In this document: positions 10,819 through 21,082 of the stretch, one piece after another
How the letters are laid out: the number at the start of each line of letters is the position of its first letter
Numbering within the stretch: the stretch's first letter is position 1
Source of the DNA: Gammaproteobacteria bacterium
Lineage (GTDB): Bacteria; Pseudomonadota; Gammaproteobacteria; Steroidobacterales; Steroidobacteraceae
NCBI GenBank assembly: GCA_003137095.1
Contig: PLET01000046.1
Location: 12,844 to 58,760 of the forward strand
Length of the DNA: 45,917 nucleotides
Direction of reading: 5' to 3'
Notes under the pieces: generated by a model
What the model was told of the DNA's origin: nothing
The model's database searches: none
The model's input: only the letters and a program-made list of their open reading frames with translations
Program-made: the position numbers and the translations under genes

Positions 10819-12141
10819 TCACGCAGCCGCGCGTGTGGCCGCGTAAGCCGGCCGTCGCGCAAATACCCCGAAGGCGAGAATGACGGCATAACACAGTGCC
10901 GGCACGGCGAGCGCGGCCTTGAGGCCCAGGAGGTCCGCGGCTCGGCCAGTGAGCAGCGGCACGATGGCGCCGCCGACGATGGCCATGCAGATGATGCCGG
11001 AGCCCTCCGCGGTGCGCCTGCCCAGGCCCTCGGAGGCCAGCGTGAAAATAGTCGGAAACATGATGGAATTGAACAGCCCCACCGCCAGCAGGGGCCACGC
11101 GGACCAGCCGCCGCTGGCGTTGGCCGAGATCAGCAGGAGCAGGATGGCGCTGGCGGCGGCGTATGCCAGCACCTTGCCGGGTGAGAATACGCGCAGCAGA
11201 TAGGCGCCGATGAAACGTCCGATCATGGCACCTCCCCAATAGAACGGCACGTGCTTGCCCGCCGCTTCGGCGGCCAAGCCGAGCACGTTCGGCTGCATCA
11301 GGTAATTCACGATCACCGAGCCGATCGCCACCTCCCCGCCCACGTACAGGAATATGCACAGGGCACCAAATCCAAAGCGTGCACGCTTGAGCAGATCGAA
11401 AGCGCGCAGGATGCTGCCGGGCCCGGCCAGGGTCTCCACCAATCGTTTGCGGCGCCACCACACGCCGAGCGCCACCACCACCAGCGCCCCCGCCAGCCCG
11501 AGATAGGTGTGCACCACGACACGAGTCTCGAGCGCTCGAAAGGCGTCGAGCGCCGCGCCCGTGAGAGTCGCCGGATCGACGCTCGCCAGGCTGCCCAGGA
11601 TCAAGATCGAGCCGACATACGGAAAAATGGTGGTGCCGAGGGAGTTGAAGGCCTGGGCGAAGGTCAATCGGCTATGCGCGGTGGCCGGATTACCCAGCAT
11701 GGAAATCAAGGGATTGGCGACCACCTGCACGATGGTGATGCCCGCCGCCAGCACGAACAGGGCCAGCAGAAACATGATGAACATACCGGAGGACGATGCC
11801 GGCACGAACAGCAGGCACCCGACCGTCATGGTGAGCAGGCCGATCACCGCCGTGCGCATGTAGCCGACGCGCCGCACCACCGATGCGGCCGGCAGCGAAA
11901 CGATGAAATACGCCGCGAAGAACGCGGATTGCACCAGCATCGCTTCGGCGTAGGTCAGTGTGAACAGGGCCTTGAGCTTCGGGATGATCACATCGTTCAG
12001 GCTGGTGATGCCGCCGAAGGTGAAGAACAAGGCAAACACGAAAATCCGCAGATCCGGCAGGTCGGACCCGGATGCCGCTAAGACAGCGCTGTCAGCAGGA
12101 ACCGGATCCGTGGAGGAAGCCGTTGCAATATCAAGCGTCAC
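10819..12141 (-). CDS. MFS transporter, FucP/GluP (sugar:H+ symporter) family
   Basis: About 12 membrane segments in 440 residues. The GTG at 12141 is preceded by AGGA eight bases upstream, so I prefer it to the more distal in-frame start at 12216. N-terminal FTFGGITSLNDVIIPKLK and the QSAFFAAYFIVSLPAA region are typical of the fucose/glucose-galactose subfamily of the major facilitator superfamily. C-terminal GGAIVPLLTGRAADLLGLKAA also fits. It should import a sugar or small polyol by proton symport. It lies 93 bases behind the Old Yellow Enzyme gene on the same strand, so it may be the last gene of the riboswitch-led transcript, but it could equally have its own promoter. Confidence 0.85.
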   Translation of the reverse strand: MTLDIATASSTDPVPADSAVLAASGSDLPDLRIFVFALFFTFGGITSLNDVIIPKLKALFTLTYAEAMLVQSAFFAAYFIVSLPAASVVRRVGYMRTAVIGLLTMTVGCLLFVPASSSGMFIMFLLALFVLAAGITIVQVVANPLISMLGNPATAHSRLTFAQAFNSLGTTIFPYVGSILILGSLASVDPATLTGAALDAFRALETRVVVHTYLGLAGALVVVALGVWWRRKRLVETLAGPGSILRAFDLLKRARFGFGALCIFLYVGGEVAIGSVIVNYLMQPNVLGLAAEAAGKHVPFYWGGAMIGRFIGAYLLRVFSPGKVLAYAAASAILLLLISANASGGWSAWPLLAVGLFNSIMFPTIFTLASEGLGRRTAEGSGIICMAIVGGAIVPLLTGRAADLLGLKAALAVPALCYAVILAFGVFARRPAYAATRAAA

Positions 12142-12234
12142 GGTGGGATTCCTATGTGGCTGAATGCATTCTAGCAGCGGGCGCGGGCGGGTTCCGCGAA
12201 TTGCGACACGTCCCATGTGCGCACCAGTCCACCG

Positions 12235-13350
12235 TCAGCGCTGTCCGAAGCTTGTGCTTTCGAACAGATCCTTGTGCTCGCGCGGCTGGCAGCGCCAGTA
12301 TTGCTTGGGAGCCCAGACGTGCGCGCCGAGCCTGGCCGCGGCATGCCAAGGCCAGCGCGGGTCGTAGAGCATCGCGCGGGCGAGCGAAACGGCATCGGCC
12401 TCCTCCCTCGCGAGAATGGATTCGGCCTGTTCCGGTTCGGTGATCAGCCCCACTGCAATGGTCGGCAGACCGACGTCGGCCTTGATGCGAGCCGCGAACG
12501 GAACCTGATAGCCCGGCCCCAGCTTGATGACCTGCAGCGGCGAGATGCCGGCGCTCGACACATGGATTGCGTCGCAGCCGTGCTGCTGCAGTGCCCGCGA
12601 GAAGGCGACCGCTTCGTCGACGTCCCAGCCGTTCGGCAGCCAGTCGGTGGCGGAGATGCGCATCCACACCGGCGAGCGCGCCGGGAACGCGCCGCGCACC
12701 GCGTCGAATACCTCCAGCGGAAAGCGCATGCGGTTCTCAAGCGAACCGCCATACTCATCGTCGCGCCGGTTGGCGATGGGTGACAGAAACTCGTGCAGCA
12801 GGTAGCCATGTGCACCGTGAATCTCGATCGCGTCGAAACCCAGGCGCGCTGCGCGGTGCGCGGCTGCGGCAAACTGATCGCGAACCCTGACGAGCCCGGC
12901 GCGATCGAGCGCCAGCGGCGCATCTTCCCCATCGGCGTACGGCACCGGCGAGGGTGCGAGCGCCCGCCAGCCACCGGGTTCGTCGATATGTACCTGCTTG
13001 CCCCCGTCCCAGGGCGCACGGCTGGAAGCCTTGCGCCCGGCATGCGCCAGTTGCACCGCGAGGCGCATGGGCGAATGAGCGCGAATGGCGCCGAGTATCC
13101 TCGCCAGCGCGGTCTCGTTCGAATCGCTGTACAGCCCGAGGTCGTCCTGCGAAATCCGGCCCTCGGGCGACACCGCCGTCGCCTCGAGCGTGAGCAATCC
13201 GGCGCCCGACAGGGCAAGCCCCCCCAGATGGATCATATGCCAGTCTCCGGCACAGCCATCCACGGCCGAGTATTGGCACATGGGCGCAACGATGATCCGG
13301 TTGGGCAGGATCAGGTTGCCGACGGGCATCGGCGTGAACAGACGACTCAT
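12235..13350 (-). CDS. NADH:flavin oxidoreductase, Old Yellow Enzyme (YqjM/XenA-like)
   Basis: FMN-dependent TIM-barrel ene-reductase, 371 residues from the ATG at 13350 (MSRLFTPMPVGNLILPNR). An in-frame GTG three codons upstream is possible; GGAG lies 11 bases before the ATG. YqjM-class marks: IVAPMCQYSA with the redox-tuning Cys, EIHGAHGYLLHEFLSP, RISATDW and the C-terminal AVGLITEPEQAE phosphate-binding region. It would reduce activated C=C bonds or nitro groups with NAD(P)H in the cytosol. The physiological substrate cannot be read from the sequence. Only 38 bases separate it from the ABC ATPase gene, so co-transcription with the guanidine operon is plausible. Confidence 0.9.
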   Translation of the reverse strand: MSRLFTPMPVGNLILPNRIIVAPMCQYSAVDGCAGDWHMIHLGGLALSGAGLLTLEATAVSPEGRISQDDLGLYSDSNETALARILGAIRAHSPMRLAVQLAHAGRKASSRAPWDGGKQVHIDEPGGWRALAPSPVPYADGEDAPLALDRAGLVRVRDQFAAAAHRAARLGFDAIEIHGAHGYLLHEFLSPIANRRDDEYGGSLENRMRFPLEVFDAVRGAFPARSPVWMRISATDWLPNGWDVDEAVAFSRALQQHGCDAIHVSSAGISPLQVIKLGPGYQVPFAARIKADVGLPTIAVGLITEPEQAESILAREEADAVSLARAMLYDPRWPWHAAARLGAHVWAPKQYWRCQPREHKDLFESTSFGQR

Positions 13351-13388
13351 GGGCGGCACGGCTCCAAGACGCGGATTCAGTAGGATAG

Positions 13389-14129
13389 CTATTCGCCGAC
13401 CGCGCTGCGATGCCCCTTGAGCGGAATATTGTAGGTCACGGTGGCTCCGAACGCCTCCGGCGCCTGAGGATCGATGCGCACCTTGTCGAACACCAGCACA
13501 CGGGTGCCCAGTTCGAAGCTCTCCTGAAGATCATGAGTGACCATGAATATGGTCATCTTGTTCATGTTCCACAGCTTGAGAATCAGCGCATGCATGTCGG
13601 CCGTGATGCCGGGATCCAGGGCGCCGAAGGGCTCATCCAGCAGCAATATCTTCGGCTCGCAGATCACCGACTGTGCGATGGACAGCCGCTGCTGCATACC
13701 GCCGGACAGCTGTGCCGGGTATTTGCCGGCGGCGTCCTGCAAACCGATCGCCTCGAGCAGATCGCGCGCACGCTCGAGCGCACGCCGCCGCCGCGCGCCG
13801 AACAGGCGTCCAAGCAGGGGCGAACCCTGGAACTCCAGTCCCAACAGCAGATTCTGCATCACGGTCAAATGCGGAAACAGCGAATAACGCTGGAATACGA
13901 TGCCGCGGTCCGGGCCCGGCTCGCCGGCGAGCGGGTCGCCATCGATGAGAAACTCGCCCTTGCTCGGCGTCTCGATGCCCAGCAGGATTTTCAGGAACGT
14001 GGTCTTGCCGCAGCCCGAGGCACCGACGATGGTCACGAACTCGTGATCGCCGATGTGCAGATTGACGTTTTCGAGCACCACCTGGCTGCCGAAATTCTTC
14101 CACATGCGTTTGACGGTCACCTGGGTCAC
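13389..14129 (-). CDS. ABC transporter ATP-binding protein of the guanidine/urea-carboxylase operon
   Basis: 246-residue cytoplasmic ATPase of the NitT/TauT/SsuB class. Walker A GASGCGKTT, Q-loop region IVFQRYSLFPHLT, signature LSGGMQQR, Walker B ILLLDEPFGALD and H-loop MVTHDL are all intact. It starts with GTG at 14129, four bases after the permease stop, so translation is probably coupled. With the next two genes it forms a complete importer. Such importers regularly accompany the carboxylase and DUF1989 genes and are labelled 'urea carboxylase-related' in annotations. Given the riboswitch, guanidine or a guanidino compound is the likely cargo (inference). Confidence 0.93.
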   Translation of the reverse strand: MTQVTVKRMWKNFGSQVVLENVNLHIGDHEFVTIVGASGCGKTTFLKILLGIETPSKGEFLIDGDPLAGEPGPDRGIVFQRYSLFPHLTVMQNLLLGLEFQGSPLLGRLFGARRRRALERARDLLEAIGLQDAAGKYPAQLSGGMQQRLSIAQSVICEPKILLLDEPFGALDPGITADMHALILKLWNMNKMTIFMVTHDLQESFELGTRVLVFDKVRIDPQAPEAFGATVTYNIPLKGHRSAVGE

Positions 14130-14132
14130 TGA

Positions 14133-14948
14133 TCAGGCCCCCGGACCGGCCCAGCCGAACGCCTTGGCGCGCAGCAGCCGCAGGAGCCAGTCCATCGTGA
14201 ACGCCAGCAGCGTGATCCAGGCGACGTAGGGCAGAATCACGTCCATCGCCAGATAGCGCCGCACCAGGAAGATCCGATATCCCAGTCCCTCGGTGGAGGC
14301 TATGGCCTCAGCCGCGATCAGGAACAGCCATGCCGAGCCGAGGGACATGCGCATGGCGTCGATCAGGCGCGGCCACAGCTGCGGCAGCACCACACGCAGG
14401 ATCAGCTGCCACGACGAGGCGCCCAGGGTCTGCGCCTTGATGAGCTGCTCGCCGGGAAGTTCGGCGGTCCGAAAGGCCAGATCGCGGACGATGACGGGCG
14501 TCACACCGATGATGATGAGCGTGACCTTCGCGGCCTCCCCCAGACCGACGACGATGAACAAAATGGGCAGGATGGCAAGCGGCGGGATCAGCGACAAGGC
14601 CGCCACGAAAGGCGCCAGGGTGGCACGCAGGTAAGGCAGAACACCGATCGCGAGCCCCAGGCTCAATCCGACGACGGCGCTGACCGCGAGCGCCGCCAGC
14701 AGCCGCTCGAGGCTGGACGCCGTGTCCTTCCACAGCAGCACCTCGCCGCTGCGCTCATCCTCCTCGAAGGCATATTGATGAATCGTCGCCGCGATGGTCG
14801 CGGGCAACGGCAGCAGCTTGTCGCCGGGATTCGCCGCATTGCGCGCGCTCGAATAGAACAGGTACGCCGCCACGACCAGGACGAACGGCAACACGCTCAG
14901 CGTGAGCGCGCCTGCGCGATTCGGACTCAGATTGATCAGCCGGCGCAT
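14133..14948 (-). CDS. ABC transporter permease of the guanidine/urea-carboxylase operon
   Basis: 271-residue inner-membrane permease with about six hydrophobic segments. The first is at residues 15-33. The EAA-type cytoplasmic loop reads EQLIKAQTLGASSWQLILRV and contacts the ATPase. An unusual acidic periplasmic stretch after segment 1 contains FEEDERSGEVLLWKD, a feature I associate with the permeases of this operon type rather than TauC/SsuC. It begins 19 bases after the binding-protein gene and ends four bases before the ATPase start, so the three are tightly organised. Confidence 0.92.
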   Translation of the reverse strand: MRRLINLSPNRAGALTLSVLPFVLVVAAYLFYSSARNAANPGDKLLPLPATIAATIHQYAFEEDERSGEVLLWKDTASSLERLLAALAVSAVVGLSLGLAIGVLPYLRATLAPFVAALSLIPPLAILPILFIVVGLGEAAKVTLIIIGVTPVIVRDLAFRTAELPGEQLIKAQTLGASSWQLILRVVLPQLWPRLIDAMRMSLGSAWLFLIAAEAIASTEGLGYRIFLVRRYLAMDVILPYVAWITLLAFTMDWLLRLLRAKAFGWAGPGA

Positions 14949-14967
14949 GCTTACCCCGATGAGATGA

Positions 14968-16050
14968 TTAGAGCTTGCCGTCGAGTGCCATCTTGGTGTA
15001 GCTCGTGTCGAACCGCATTTTCAGATTGTGCATGTCGCCGAGCGTCTTGCCGCCGGGAAACTCGATGCCGACCGCATCCACGCTGCCGGCACCCTGGCCG
15101 AGAATGCCGTGCTCGAATGAGAATTTGCGCACCAGATCCATGGTCTTGATGATGGCGTCGCCGGCGGTGAAGGCGATCGCGTCCGCCGGCGCCGCGAACA
15201 GGTGGGTGGTCGCGAGCTGGCTGTCGTATCCGGCAAGGTCGGTCCCCGATGCCTTCGCCATTGCGCTGCGTGCGCTCCTCGCGGCGGCGTCGCTCTTCAT
15301 CATCAGCGCCAGCGTTTCGTACCAGGCGCCAACAAGCGCCTTGCCCAGCTTGGGGTTGGCGTTCAATATCGGCGTCTTGACCACCATCAAATCGAGGATC
15401 TCCCCCGGTATCTTGCTGGAATCGAACACCAGCTGAGCATTCGGCACCGCCAACACCACGCTCAATTGCGGCTTCCAGGTGGCCACCGCCGTCGTGGCGG
15501 GCGCTGAAAACGCGGCCACGATGTCGGCATCGGAGGTGTTGACGATCTTCAGATCGCGCTCGCGCAGCCCGACGGTGCCGAGGCCGCGCACCAGCAGATA
15601 ATGCGACACCGACAGCTCCACGAGATTGACCTTCTGGCCCTTGATGTCAGCCAGCGTCTTGCCCCTGCCCTTGAGCACCACCCCGTCGTTGCCGTTCGAG
15701 TAATCGCCGACGATCAACGCGGTCGAATCCACGCCGCCCGCCGCCGGTATGGTGAGCATGTCCATGTTGGTCATTGCGCAGGCATCGAACTGCCCGGCGG
15801 TGTATTGATTGATCGACTCCACGTAGTCGTTGATCTGGGTGAGTTTGATCTTGATGCCGTATTTGTCGGCCCATTTCTTGAGGATCCCGCTCCGATCCGC
15901 GTAGTCCCAGGGCATCCAACCGACATAAATGCTCCAGGCCACGTCAAACGAGGTTCTTTCGGCGGCGCGCGCGGCCGGCGCGCAGAGCGCGGCCAGCATG
16001 ACAAACACCAGCCACGGGCGTACGAGCGGCTGAATCAGGCGGCTATGCAT
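14968..16050 (-). CDS. Periplasmic substrate-binding protein of the guanidine/urea-carboxylase operon
   Basis: 360 residues. A signal peptide (hydrophobic LVFVMLAALCAPAARA, cleavage near ARA-AE) directs it to the periplasm. The mature part is a NitT/TauT-type two-lobe binding protein: SIYVGWMPWDYADRSGIL, GQFDACAMTNMDML and GDYSNGNDGVVLKG are visible. Its start overlaps the carboxylase stop by eight bases. It should deliver the ligand to the adjacent permease and ATPase. Known members of this cluster are annotated for urea, but the riboswitch upstream argues for guanidine or a simple derivative. No binding assay can be read from sequence. Confidence 0.9.
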   Translation of the reverse strand: MHSRLIQPLVRPWLVFVMLAALCAPAARAAERTSFDVAWSIYVGWMPWDYADRSGILKKWADKYGIKIKLTQINDYVESINQYTAGQFDACAMTNMDMLTIPAAGGVDSTALIVGDYSNGNDGVVLKGRGKTLADIKGQKVNLVELSVSHYLLVRGLGTVGLRERDLKIVNTSDADIVAAFSAPATTAVATWKPQLSVVLAVPNAQLVFDSSKIPGEILDLMVVKTPILNANPKLGKALVGAWYETLALMMKSDAAARSARSAMAKASGTDLAGYDSQLATTHLFAAPADAIAFTAGDAIIKTMDLVRKFSFEHGILGQGAGSVDAVGIEFPGGKTLGDMHNLKMRFDTSYTKMALDGKL

Positions 16051-19000
16051 TGATCATCTCCTCGTTAGGGCGCAGGACCATCAGGGTTTGCGCCACCAGC
16101 ACCGCGCGGCCTTCGGTGCAGCGCAATTGGGCGACGACCCCGTCCACCGGCGCGGTGACAGGCATCTCCATCTTCATCGATTCGACGAGGACCAGGGTGT
16201 CCCCGGCCTTGACGGCCTTTCCGGGCGCGCAGGAAATCTTCCACACGCTGCCCGCGACCGGACTCAGCACCGCGACGCAGCCGGGTGGCAATTCCTCCGC
16301 AACGTCATCGTCGTGAGCGGCGGGAAGATCCGCCGAATAGCCGATTTGGCCGCTCGCCTCCCAGCGCCCGCGCTCTGCCTCGAATGCGGCCTGCTGACGC
16401 GCCTTGTGCGCGGCTATGCTCGGCGCATTGTCCGCCAGGAAGCGCCGATAGTCCTGCGTGCGGAAGGTCTCCTCGCGGATGTCGAGGTGCACCTGACCGT
16501 GAAGAAAATCCTCCCGGAACTCGCGCAATTCGCCGGCGCTCACCGGATGGAAGCGGATCTGATCGAAGAATCGCAGCAGCCATGGCTTGTCCGCATCGAA
16601 TTCGGCCGTGGCCTTGTAGGTGTTCCACATCTGGCAGGTGCGACCCACGAATTGATAGCCGCCCGGCCCCTCCATGCCATAGACGCACAAGTAGGCTCCG
16701 CCGATGCCCACCGCGTTCTCCGGCGTCCAGGTGCGCGCCGGGTTGTATTTGGTCGTGACCAGCCGGTGACGCGGATCAAGCGGCGTCGTCACCGGCGCCC
16801 CGAGATACACATCGCCCAGGCCCATCACCAGATAGCTCGCTTCGAAGACGATCCGTCTGACCTCATCGACGCTGTCCAGCCCGTTGATACGCCGGATGAA
16901 TTCGATGTTGCTCGGGCACCAAGGCGCATCGGCCCGCACCGATTGCATGTACTTCGCAATCGCCCGTTGCGTCGCCTCGTCGTCCCATGACAGCGGCAGC
17001 CGGACGATGCGCGTCGGGATCTGCAGCTCGTCGATCGTCGCCAGCGATTGCTCGGCCGTCATCAGCTGTTCCAGCAGCCGATCGGCGGACAACACGCGGC
17101 TGTCGAAATGCACCTGCAGGGAACGTATTCCCGGCGTCATTTCCACCACGCCCGGGAGCTCCGCACGCCGCATCCACGACATGAGTGCGTGCACACGCAG
17201 GCGAAGTTCCAGATCCAGCACCGGCGGCCCGTATTCGACCAGCAGATACTTGTCGCCGGCACGCCGGTAAACCACCGTCGGTCGCGCCGCCTGCGCCGGC
17301 ACGCTTGCAAGTATCGGCGAATCGCGCTTCCCAGCGCGTGCGGGCGGCGCCGGCCGCGGGGCGGCGTCCACTGCAGCCAGCGACTCGATCATGTGCTCCT
17401 GTGCAAGCTCCGCGTACGAGGCCTCCTCCGGCGACAGCCGCTTGAAGCGAATCCGATCATCGGAGCGCAATTGACCGAGCTTCCAAAGCTCGGCTTTGAC
17501 CACGGTGACCGGACAGACGAAGCCGCCGAGGGACGGGCCATCCGGCCCGAGAATCACCGGCATGTCGCCGGTGAAATCCACCGTGCCGATGGCATAGGCA
17601 TTGTCGTGAATGTTCGAGGGATGCAGACCCGCCTCCCCGCCGTCGGTGCGCGCCCACTTCGGCTTGCTTCCCAGCAGCCGTACACCGGTGCGGCTGGAGT
17701 TGTAATGGACCTGCCAGCTTTCCGCGAAGAACCGCTCGATGTCGTCCTCGGTGAAAAAATCCGGTGCGCCGTGCGGGCCGTACAGCACGCCCAACTCCCA
17801 CTCCGTGCCGATCGACGCCAGCGCGCCGGCGGGAATGGCCCGCGCAGCGGCCGCATCGCGGGCATCGCCCAGGTGCAGCACGTCGCCCGGCATGAGCGCC
17901 CGGCCGCCGTGACCGCCGAATTTCCCCAGGGTGAACGTCGCGCGGCTGCCGAGATACTTCGGCACGTCGAATCCGCCGCGCACGGCCAGGTAGGTGCGCA
18001 ACCCCGCTCCCTCGATCGCTCCGACCCGCAAAGTCTCGCCGCGCCGCACGTCGATCGGCGCGCCGTACGGCACCGGTCGGCCGTCGATGTCGGCCTGCAT
18101 GCGGGCGCCCGTGAGGCAGATGAGGCAATCGGCGTTGAATTGCAGCGTCGGACCGCTGACGGTCATCTCTAGCGCCGCCGCGCCGTCGGGATTGCCAAGC
18201 GCGCGGTTGGCCAACCGAAACGACAGGTTATCCATCGGACCGGACGGCGGCACGCCGACATTCCAGAATCCCACGCGACCCGGATAGTCCTGAATGGTGG
18301 TCTGCGTGCCGGATGTCAGCACCTCGAGCGTGCGCGGCGCATACTCAAAGCCATCGAGCGCCCGCGTCGTCATTCCGCCCGAGGTGAACAGCGGATCGGC
18401 AACGAGCTGTCGCAGATAATCGAGGTTCGATTCGATGCCCGCGAGACACGTGTCCTGCAATGCCTCGCGCAGCCGCGCCAGGGCGGCAGGCCGGTCGTCG
18501 CCGGTGGCGATGATCTTCGCCAGCAGCGGATCGTAGAACGGCGTTATGGGCGTGCCGTCCTCCACCCAGGTTTCGACGCGTGCATCCGCGGCGAAGCGTG
18601 CGCAGGTCAGCAGCCCGGTCGACGGCCTGAAATTTCGCGCCGGATCCTCCGCATACAACCGAACCTGGATCGACGCGCCGCGCACCGGTGGCGCCCGTAA
18701 GTCGAATTCCTCGTTGGCGGCCTGCCGCACCATCCACTCGACCAGATCGACGCCGGTGACCTCTTCGGTCACGCCATGCTCGACCTGCAGCCGCGTGTTG
18801 ACCTCGAGGAAATAGAAATCCAGCGACTCCGCATCGAACACGAACTCCACCGTGCCGGCCGAGCGGTAGTTGACCGCTTCGGCCAGGCGGATCGCGCAGC
18901 CGAACAATCGTGCGCGAACCTCTGCAGACAGGCCGGGAGCGGGCGTCTCCTCGATGACCTTCTGATGGCGCCGCTGTGTGGAGCAGTCGCGCTCGCCGAG

Positions 19001-19666
19001 CGCGACGACGCGGCCGGCGCCGTCGCCGAATATCTGCACCTCGATGTGGCGGGCGCGCTCGATGTATTTTTCCAGGAACACGCCACCCCGGCTGAAGTTC
19101 TTGCTGGCAAGCCGCTCCACCGTGGCGAACGCCCCGGGAAGGGCGGATTCCTGCCGCACCAGCTGCATGCCGATGCCGCCTCCGCCGGCGGTGCTCTTGA
19201 GCATGACGGGATAGCCGATGCGCGCCGCCTCCTCCGCGGCCCTGTCGACACCGCTCAGCAGTTCGCTGCCCGGCAGCAACGGCACCCCACTGCGTCGCGC
19301 CAGGTCGCGTGCGCTGTCTTTGAGGCCAAAATCGCGCATCTGCGCGGGCGTCGGACCGATGAACGCGAGGCCCGCGTCTTCGCACGCCTGGGCGAAAGCT
19401 GCATTTTCGCTGAGAAAGCCGTAGCCGGGATGAATGGCGGCCGCGCCGGTCGCGCGGGCTGCCGCCAGAATCGCATCCTGCAGCAGATAGCTTTGCGCCG
19501 CGGGACCCGGGCCGAGGCGGATGGCCTGATCGGCCTGGAGCACGTGCTGAGCATGGCGGTCGGGATCCGAATATACGGCCACGGATTTCACGCCCATGCG
19601 CCTCAAGGTTCGAATGACCCGGCAGGCGATCTCGCCGCGATTGGCAACGAGAACTTTATCGAACAT
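16043..19666 (-). CDS. Biotin-dependent guanidine carboxylase (annotated type: urea carboxylase)
   Basis: 1207 residues. Order of domains: biotin carboxylase N-domain ([20 protein letters not shown]), ATP-grasp with TAGGGGIGM, biotin carboxylase C-domain (to about 440), carboxyltransferase of KipA/KipI (AHS2/AHS1) type from about 455 to 1010, and a C-terminal biotinyl domain with ESMKMEM, whose Lys1165 should carry biotin. It carboxylates its substrate with ATP and bicarbonate in the cytosol. Published work on riboswitch-associated homologues showed that they prefer guanidine to urea, giving carboxyguanidine. The neighbouring DUF1989 pair and the guanidine-I riboswitch support that here. Plain urea carboxylase remains possible until the substrate-pocket residues are aligned. 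The start overlaps the preceding gene by 11 bases. Confidence 0.93.
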   Translation of the reverse strand: MFDKVLVANRGEIACRVIRTLRRMGVKSVAVYSDPDRHAQHVLQADQAIRLGPGPAAQSYLLQDAILAAARATGAAAIHPGYGFLSENAAFAQACEDAGLAFIGPTPAQMRDFGLKDSARDLARRSGVPLLPGSELLSGVDRAAEEAARIGYPVMLKSTAGGGGIGMQLVRQESALPGAFATVERLASKNFSRGGVFLEKYIERARHIEVQIFGDGAGRVVALGERDCSTQRRHQKVIEETPAPGLSAEVRARLFGCAIRLAEAVNYRSAGTVEFVFDAESLDFYFLEVNTRLQVEHGVTEEVTGVDLVEWMVRQAANEEFDLRAPPVRGASIQVRLYAEDPARNFRPSTGLLTCARFAADARVETWVEDGTPITPFYDPLLAKIIATGDDRPAALARLREALQDTCLAGIESNLDYLRQLVADPLFTSGGMTTRALDGFEYAPRTLEVLTSGTQTTIQDYPGRVGFWNVGVPPSGPMDNLSFRLANRALGNPDGAAALEMTVSGPTLQFNADCLICLTGARMQADIDGRPVPYGAPIDVRRGETLRVGAIEGAGLRTYLAVRGGFDVPKYLGSRATFTLGKFGGHGGRALMPGDVLHLGDARDAAAARAIPAGALASIGTEWELGVLYGPHGAPDFFTEDDIERFFAESWQVHYNSSRTGVRLLGSKPKWARTDGGEAGLHPSNIHDNAYAIGTVDFTGDMPVILGPDGPSLGGFVCPVTVVKAELWKLGQLRSDDRIRFKRLSPEEASYAELAQEHMIESLAAVDAAPRPAPPARAGKRDSPILASVPAQAARPTVVYRRAGDKYLLVEYGPPVLDLELRLRVHALMSWMRRAELPGVVEMTPGIRSLQVHFDSRVLSADRLLEQLMTAEQSLATIDELQIPTRIVRLPLSWDDEATQRAIAKYMQSVRADAPWCPSNIEFIRRINGLDSVDEVRRIVFEASYLVMGLGDVYLGAPVTTPLDPRHRLVTTKYNPARTWTPENAVGIGGAYLCVYGMEGPGGYQFVGRTCQMWNTYKATAEFDADKPWLLRFFDQIRFHPVSAGELREFREDFLHGQVHLDIREETFRTQDYRRFLADNAPSIAAHKARQQAAFEAERGRWEASGQIGYSADLPAAHDDDVAEELPPGCVAVLSPVAGSVWKISCAPGKAVKAGDTLVLVESMKMEMPVTAPVDGVVAQLRCTEGRAVLVAQTLMVLRPNEEMINA

Positions 19667-20306
19667 CCGATTCCCAAATCAGGACCTCGATCGGCGTCGG
19701 GTTGTAGGCGTTGCAGGGATTGTTCAGCTGCGGACAATTCGATATCAGCACAATGACATCCATGGCGGCGCGCAATTCGACGTATTGGCCCGGACCGCTC
19801 AGGCCGTCGGCGAACTCCAGTCCGCCGTCAGGCGTGACGGGAACATTCATGAAGAAATTGATGTTGTGTGTGATGTCGCGCTTGCCGAGGCCAAACCGGT
19901 CGTTGTGTGCCACGGCCAGCAGAAAGCTGTCGCGGCAGGAGTGCATGGTGCGTTTTTCCAGGGCGTAGCGCACGGTGTTCGACTCCGACGCGCAGGCGCC
20001 GCCGATGGTGTCGTGGCGCCCCACCGTGTCCGCCACCAGTTCGGCGAGGAGGTTGCCCGACGTGGAGAGCAGCTTCGACCCGGTGCTCAGATACACGTTG
20101 CGCTGCGCGCGCACGGTATCGACGGCACTGTAGTGGTCGGAGACGTCGGCTGCATTGAAGAACAAGGTATCGGCGGATTGATTGCCCTCGACATCGACGA
20201 TCCTCAGGCACTGTCCCTGGTCGAGGATGTCGATCCAGTAATCGCCGGCGGGAATCACCTGCCGCCGCAGCGCCTCGCCCGGCAAAAGCTCGCTTTCCCG
20301 GCGCAT
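19656..20306 (-). CDS. cgdB: DUF1989 protein UAAP2, carboxyguanidine deiminase subunit
   Basis: 216 residues from the ATG at 20306. The frame stays open upstream, but that part overlaps the preceding gene and lacks family character. Family features: [51 protein letters not shown] and the C-terminal Cys-rich [20 protein letters not shown]. Members were first named urea carboxylase-associated proteins or aminomethyltransferase-like. The heterodimer of both has been reported to deiminate carboxyguanidine to allophanate. The start is five bases past the upstream stop and the end overlaps the carboxylase start, a translationally coupled trio. Which of the two is called A or B is my assignment from gene order. 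Confidence 0.85.
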   Translation of the reverse strand: MRRESELLPGEALRRQVIPAGDYWIDILDQGQCLRIVDVEGNQSADTLFFNAADVSDHYSAVDTVRAQRNVYLSTGSKLLSTSGNLLAELVADTVGRHDTIGGACASESNTVRYALEKRTMHSCRDSFLLAVAHNDRFGLGKRDITHNINFFMNVPVTPDGGLEFADGLSGPGQYVELRAAMDVIVLISNCPQLNNPCNAYNPTPIEVLIWESDVR

Positions 20307-20311
20307 GGTGC

Positions 20312-21034
20312 TCAGCCCTCCGGCAGGCAGCGGCATGCCTGATACAGCGCCGTGTTGGCGAAGCCGCGCACGTTCTCGGGCCGCGAGTTGCGACAAAAGT
20401 CGTCTTGCGACGCGGGCTGCGCCTTGTGCAATTGCACCACCACCGGCCCGCGCGGATAGTCGGCCGCCGGATTCAAGGGGTGCGGACAGGTGTGCATGAG
20501 CACCAGGGAATCCATCTCGAAACGCAGATCGACATGGCCACCGGCCGGGGAATGGCCGGCGGCGAAGGTCATGGCACCATCCGCCGCGACCCACACCTTG
20601 CTGAACCAATTGACGTTCGCCGCCAGATCGCGCCGTCCGAGGCCGTACTTGCCGCCCTCCACCAGGAAGGCGTCGTAACCATTCTGCGTCCAGTCGTTGC
20701 GGTATTGCTGATAGGTCCTGTCGCCCCAGCGCGCGGCAACGAGCGCCTTGTCGGAATTCCCGCAGATGGTGTCGTGCCAGCCGACCGTGTCATCGACGAT
20801 CGAGCAGAAGATCCGGCCCATGTCGGAATACAGGCAATGACCCTTGGTCAGCTTGAACGTATGCTGGCATTTGAGCGTGTCCGGCGCGTTGTAGCGCTCG
20901 AGCGTGTTTTGCGGGTTGTAGAACAACATGCCGACATTGGCTCCGCCTTGCCGGTCGATGAGGCGCAGCCGCGTGCCGCCCCGCACCGTCAATGACCAAT
21001 GCTTGCCGCCTTCGATGAGGGTCTCGTAAAGCAC
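20312..21034 (-). CDS. cgdA: DUF1989 protein UAAP1, carboxyguanidine deiminase subunit
   Basis: 240 residues, first gene after the riboswitch. The start is a GTG at 21034 with GGGAGG five bases upstream, reading [15 protein letters not shown]. The longer open frame would translate riboswitch sequence and can be discarded. Conserved features are [48 protein letters not shown] and [11 protein letters not shown], the last paired with the Cys motif of its partner. With UAAP2 it should remove ammonia from carboxyguanidine made by the carboxylase, giving allophanate for the divergently encoded hydrolase. Confidence 0.85.
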   Translation of the reverse strand: MLYETLIEGGKHWSLTVRGGTRLRLIDRQGGANVGMLFYNPQNTLERYNAPDTLKCQHTFKLTKGHCLYSDMGRIFCSIVDDTVGWHDTICGNSDKALVAARWGDRTYQQYRNDWTQNGYDAFLVEGGKYGLGRRDLAANVNWFSKVWVAADGAMTFAAGHSPAGGHVDLRFEMDSLVLMHTCPHPLNPAADYPRGPVVVQLHKAQPASQDDFCRNSRPENVRGFANTALYQACRCLPEG

Positions 21035-21082
21035 GCTGCCTCCCCGGTTATCGTGGCCCAATGGAGGAGGCCGTGTCGCCGA

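Noticed and set aside
19656..20609. Longer form of the UAAP2 gene starting at 20609
   Set aside because: The extra 101 codons overlap UAAP1 in another frame and lack family similarity; the ATG at 20306 fits.
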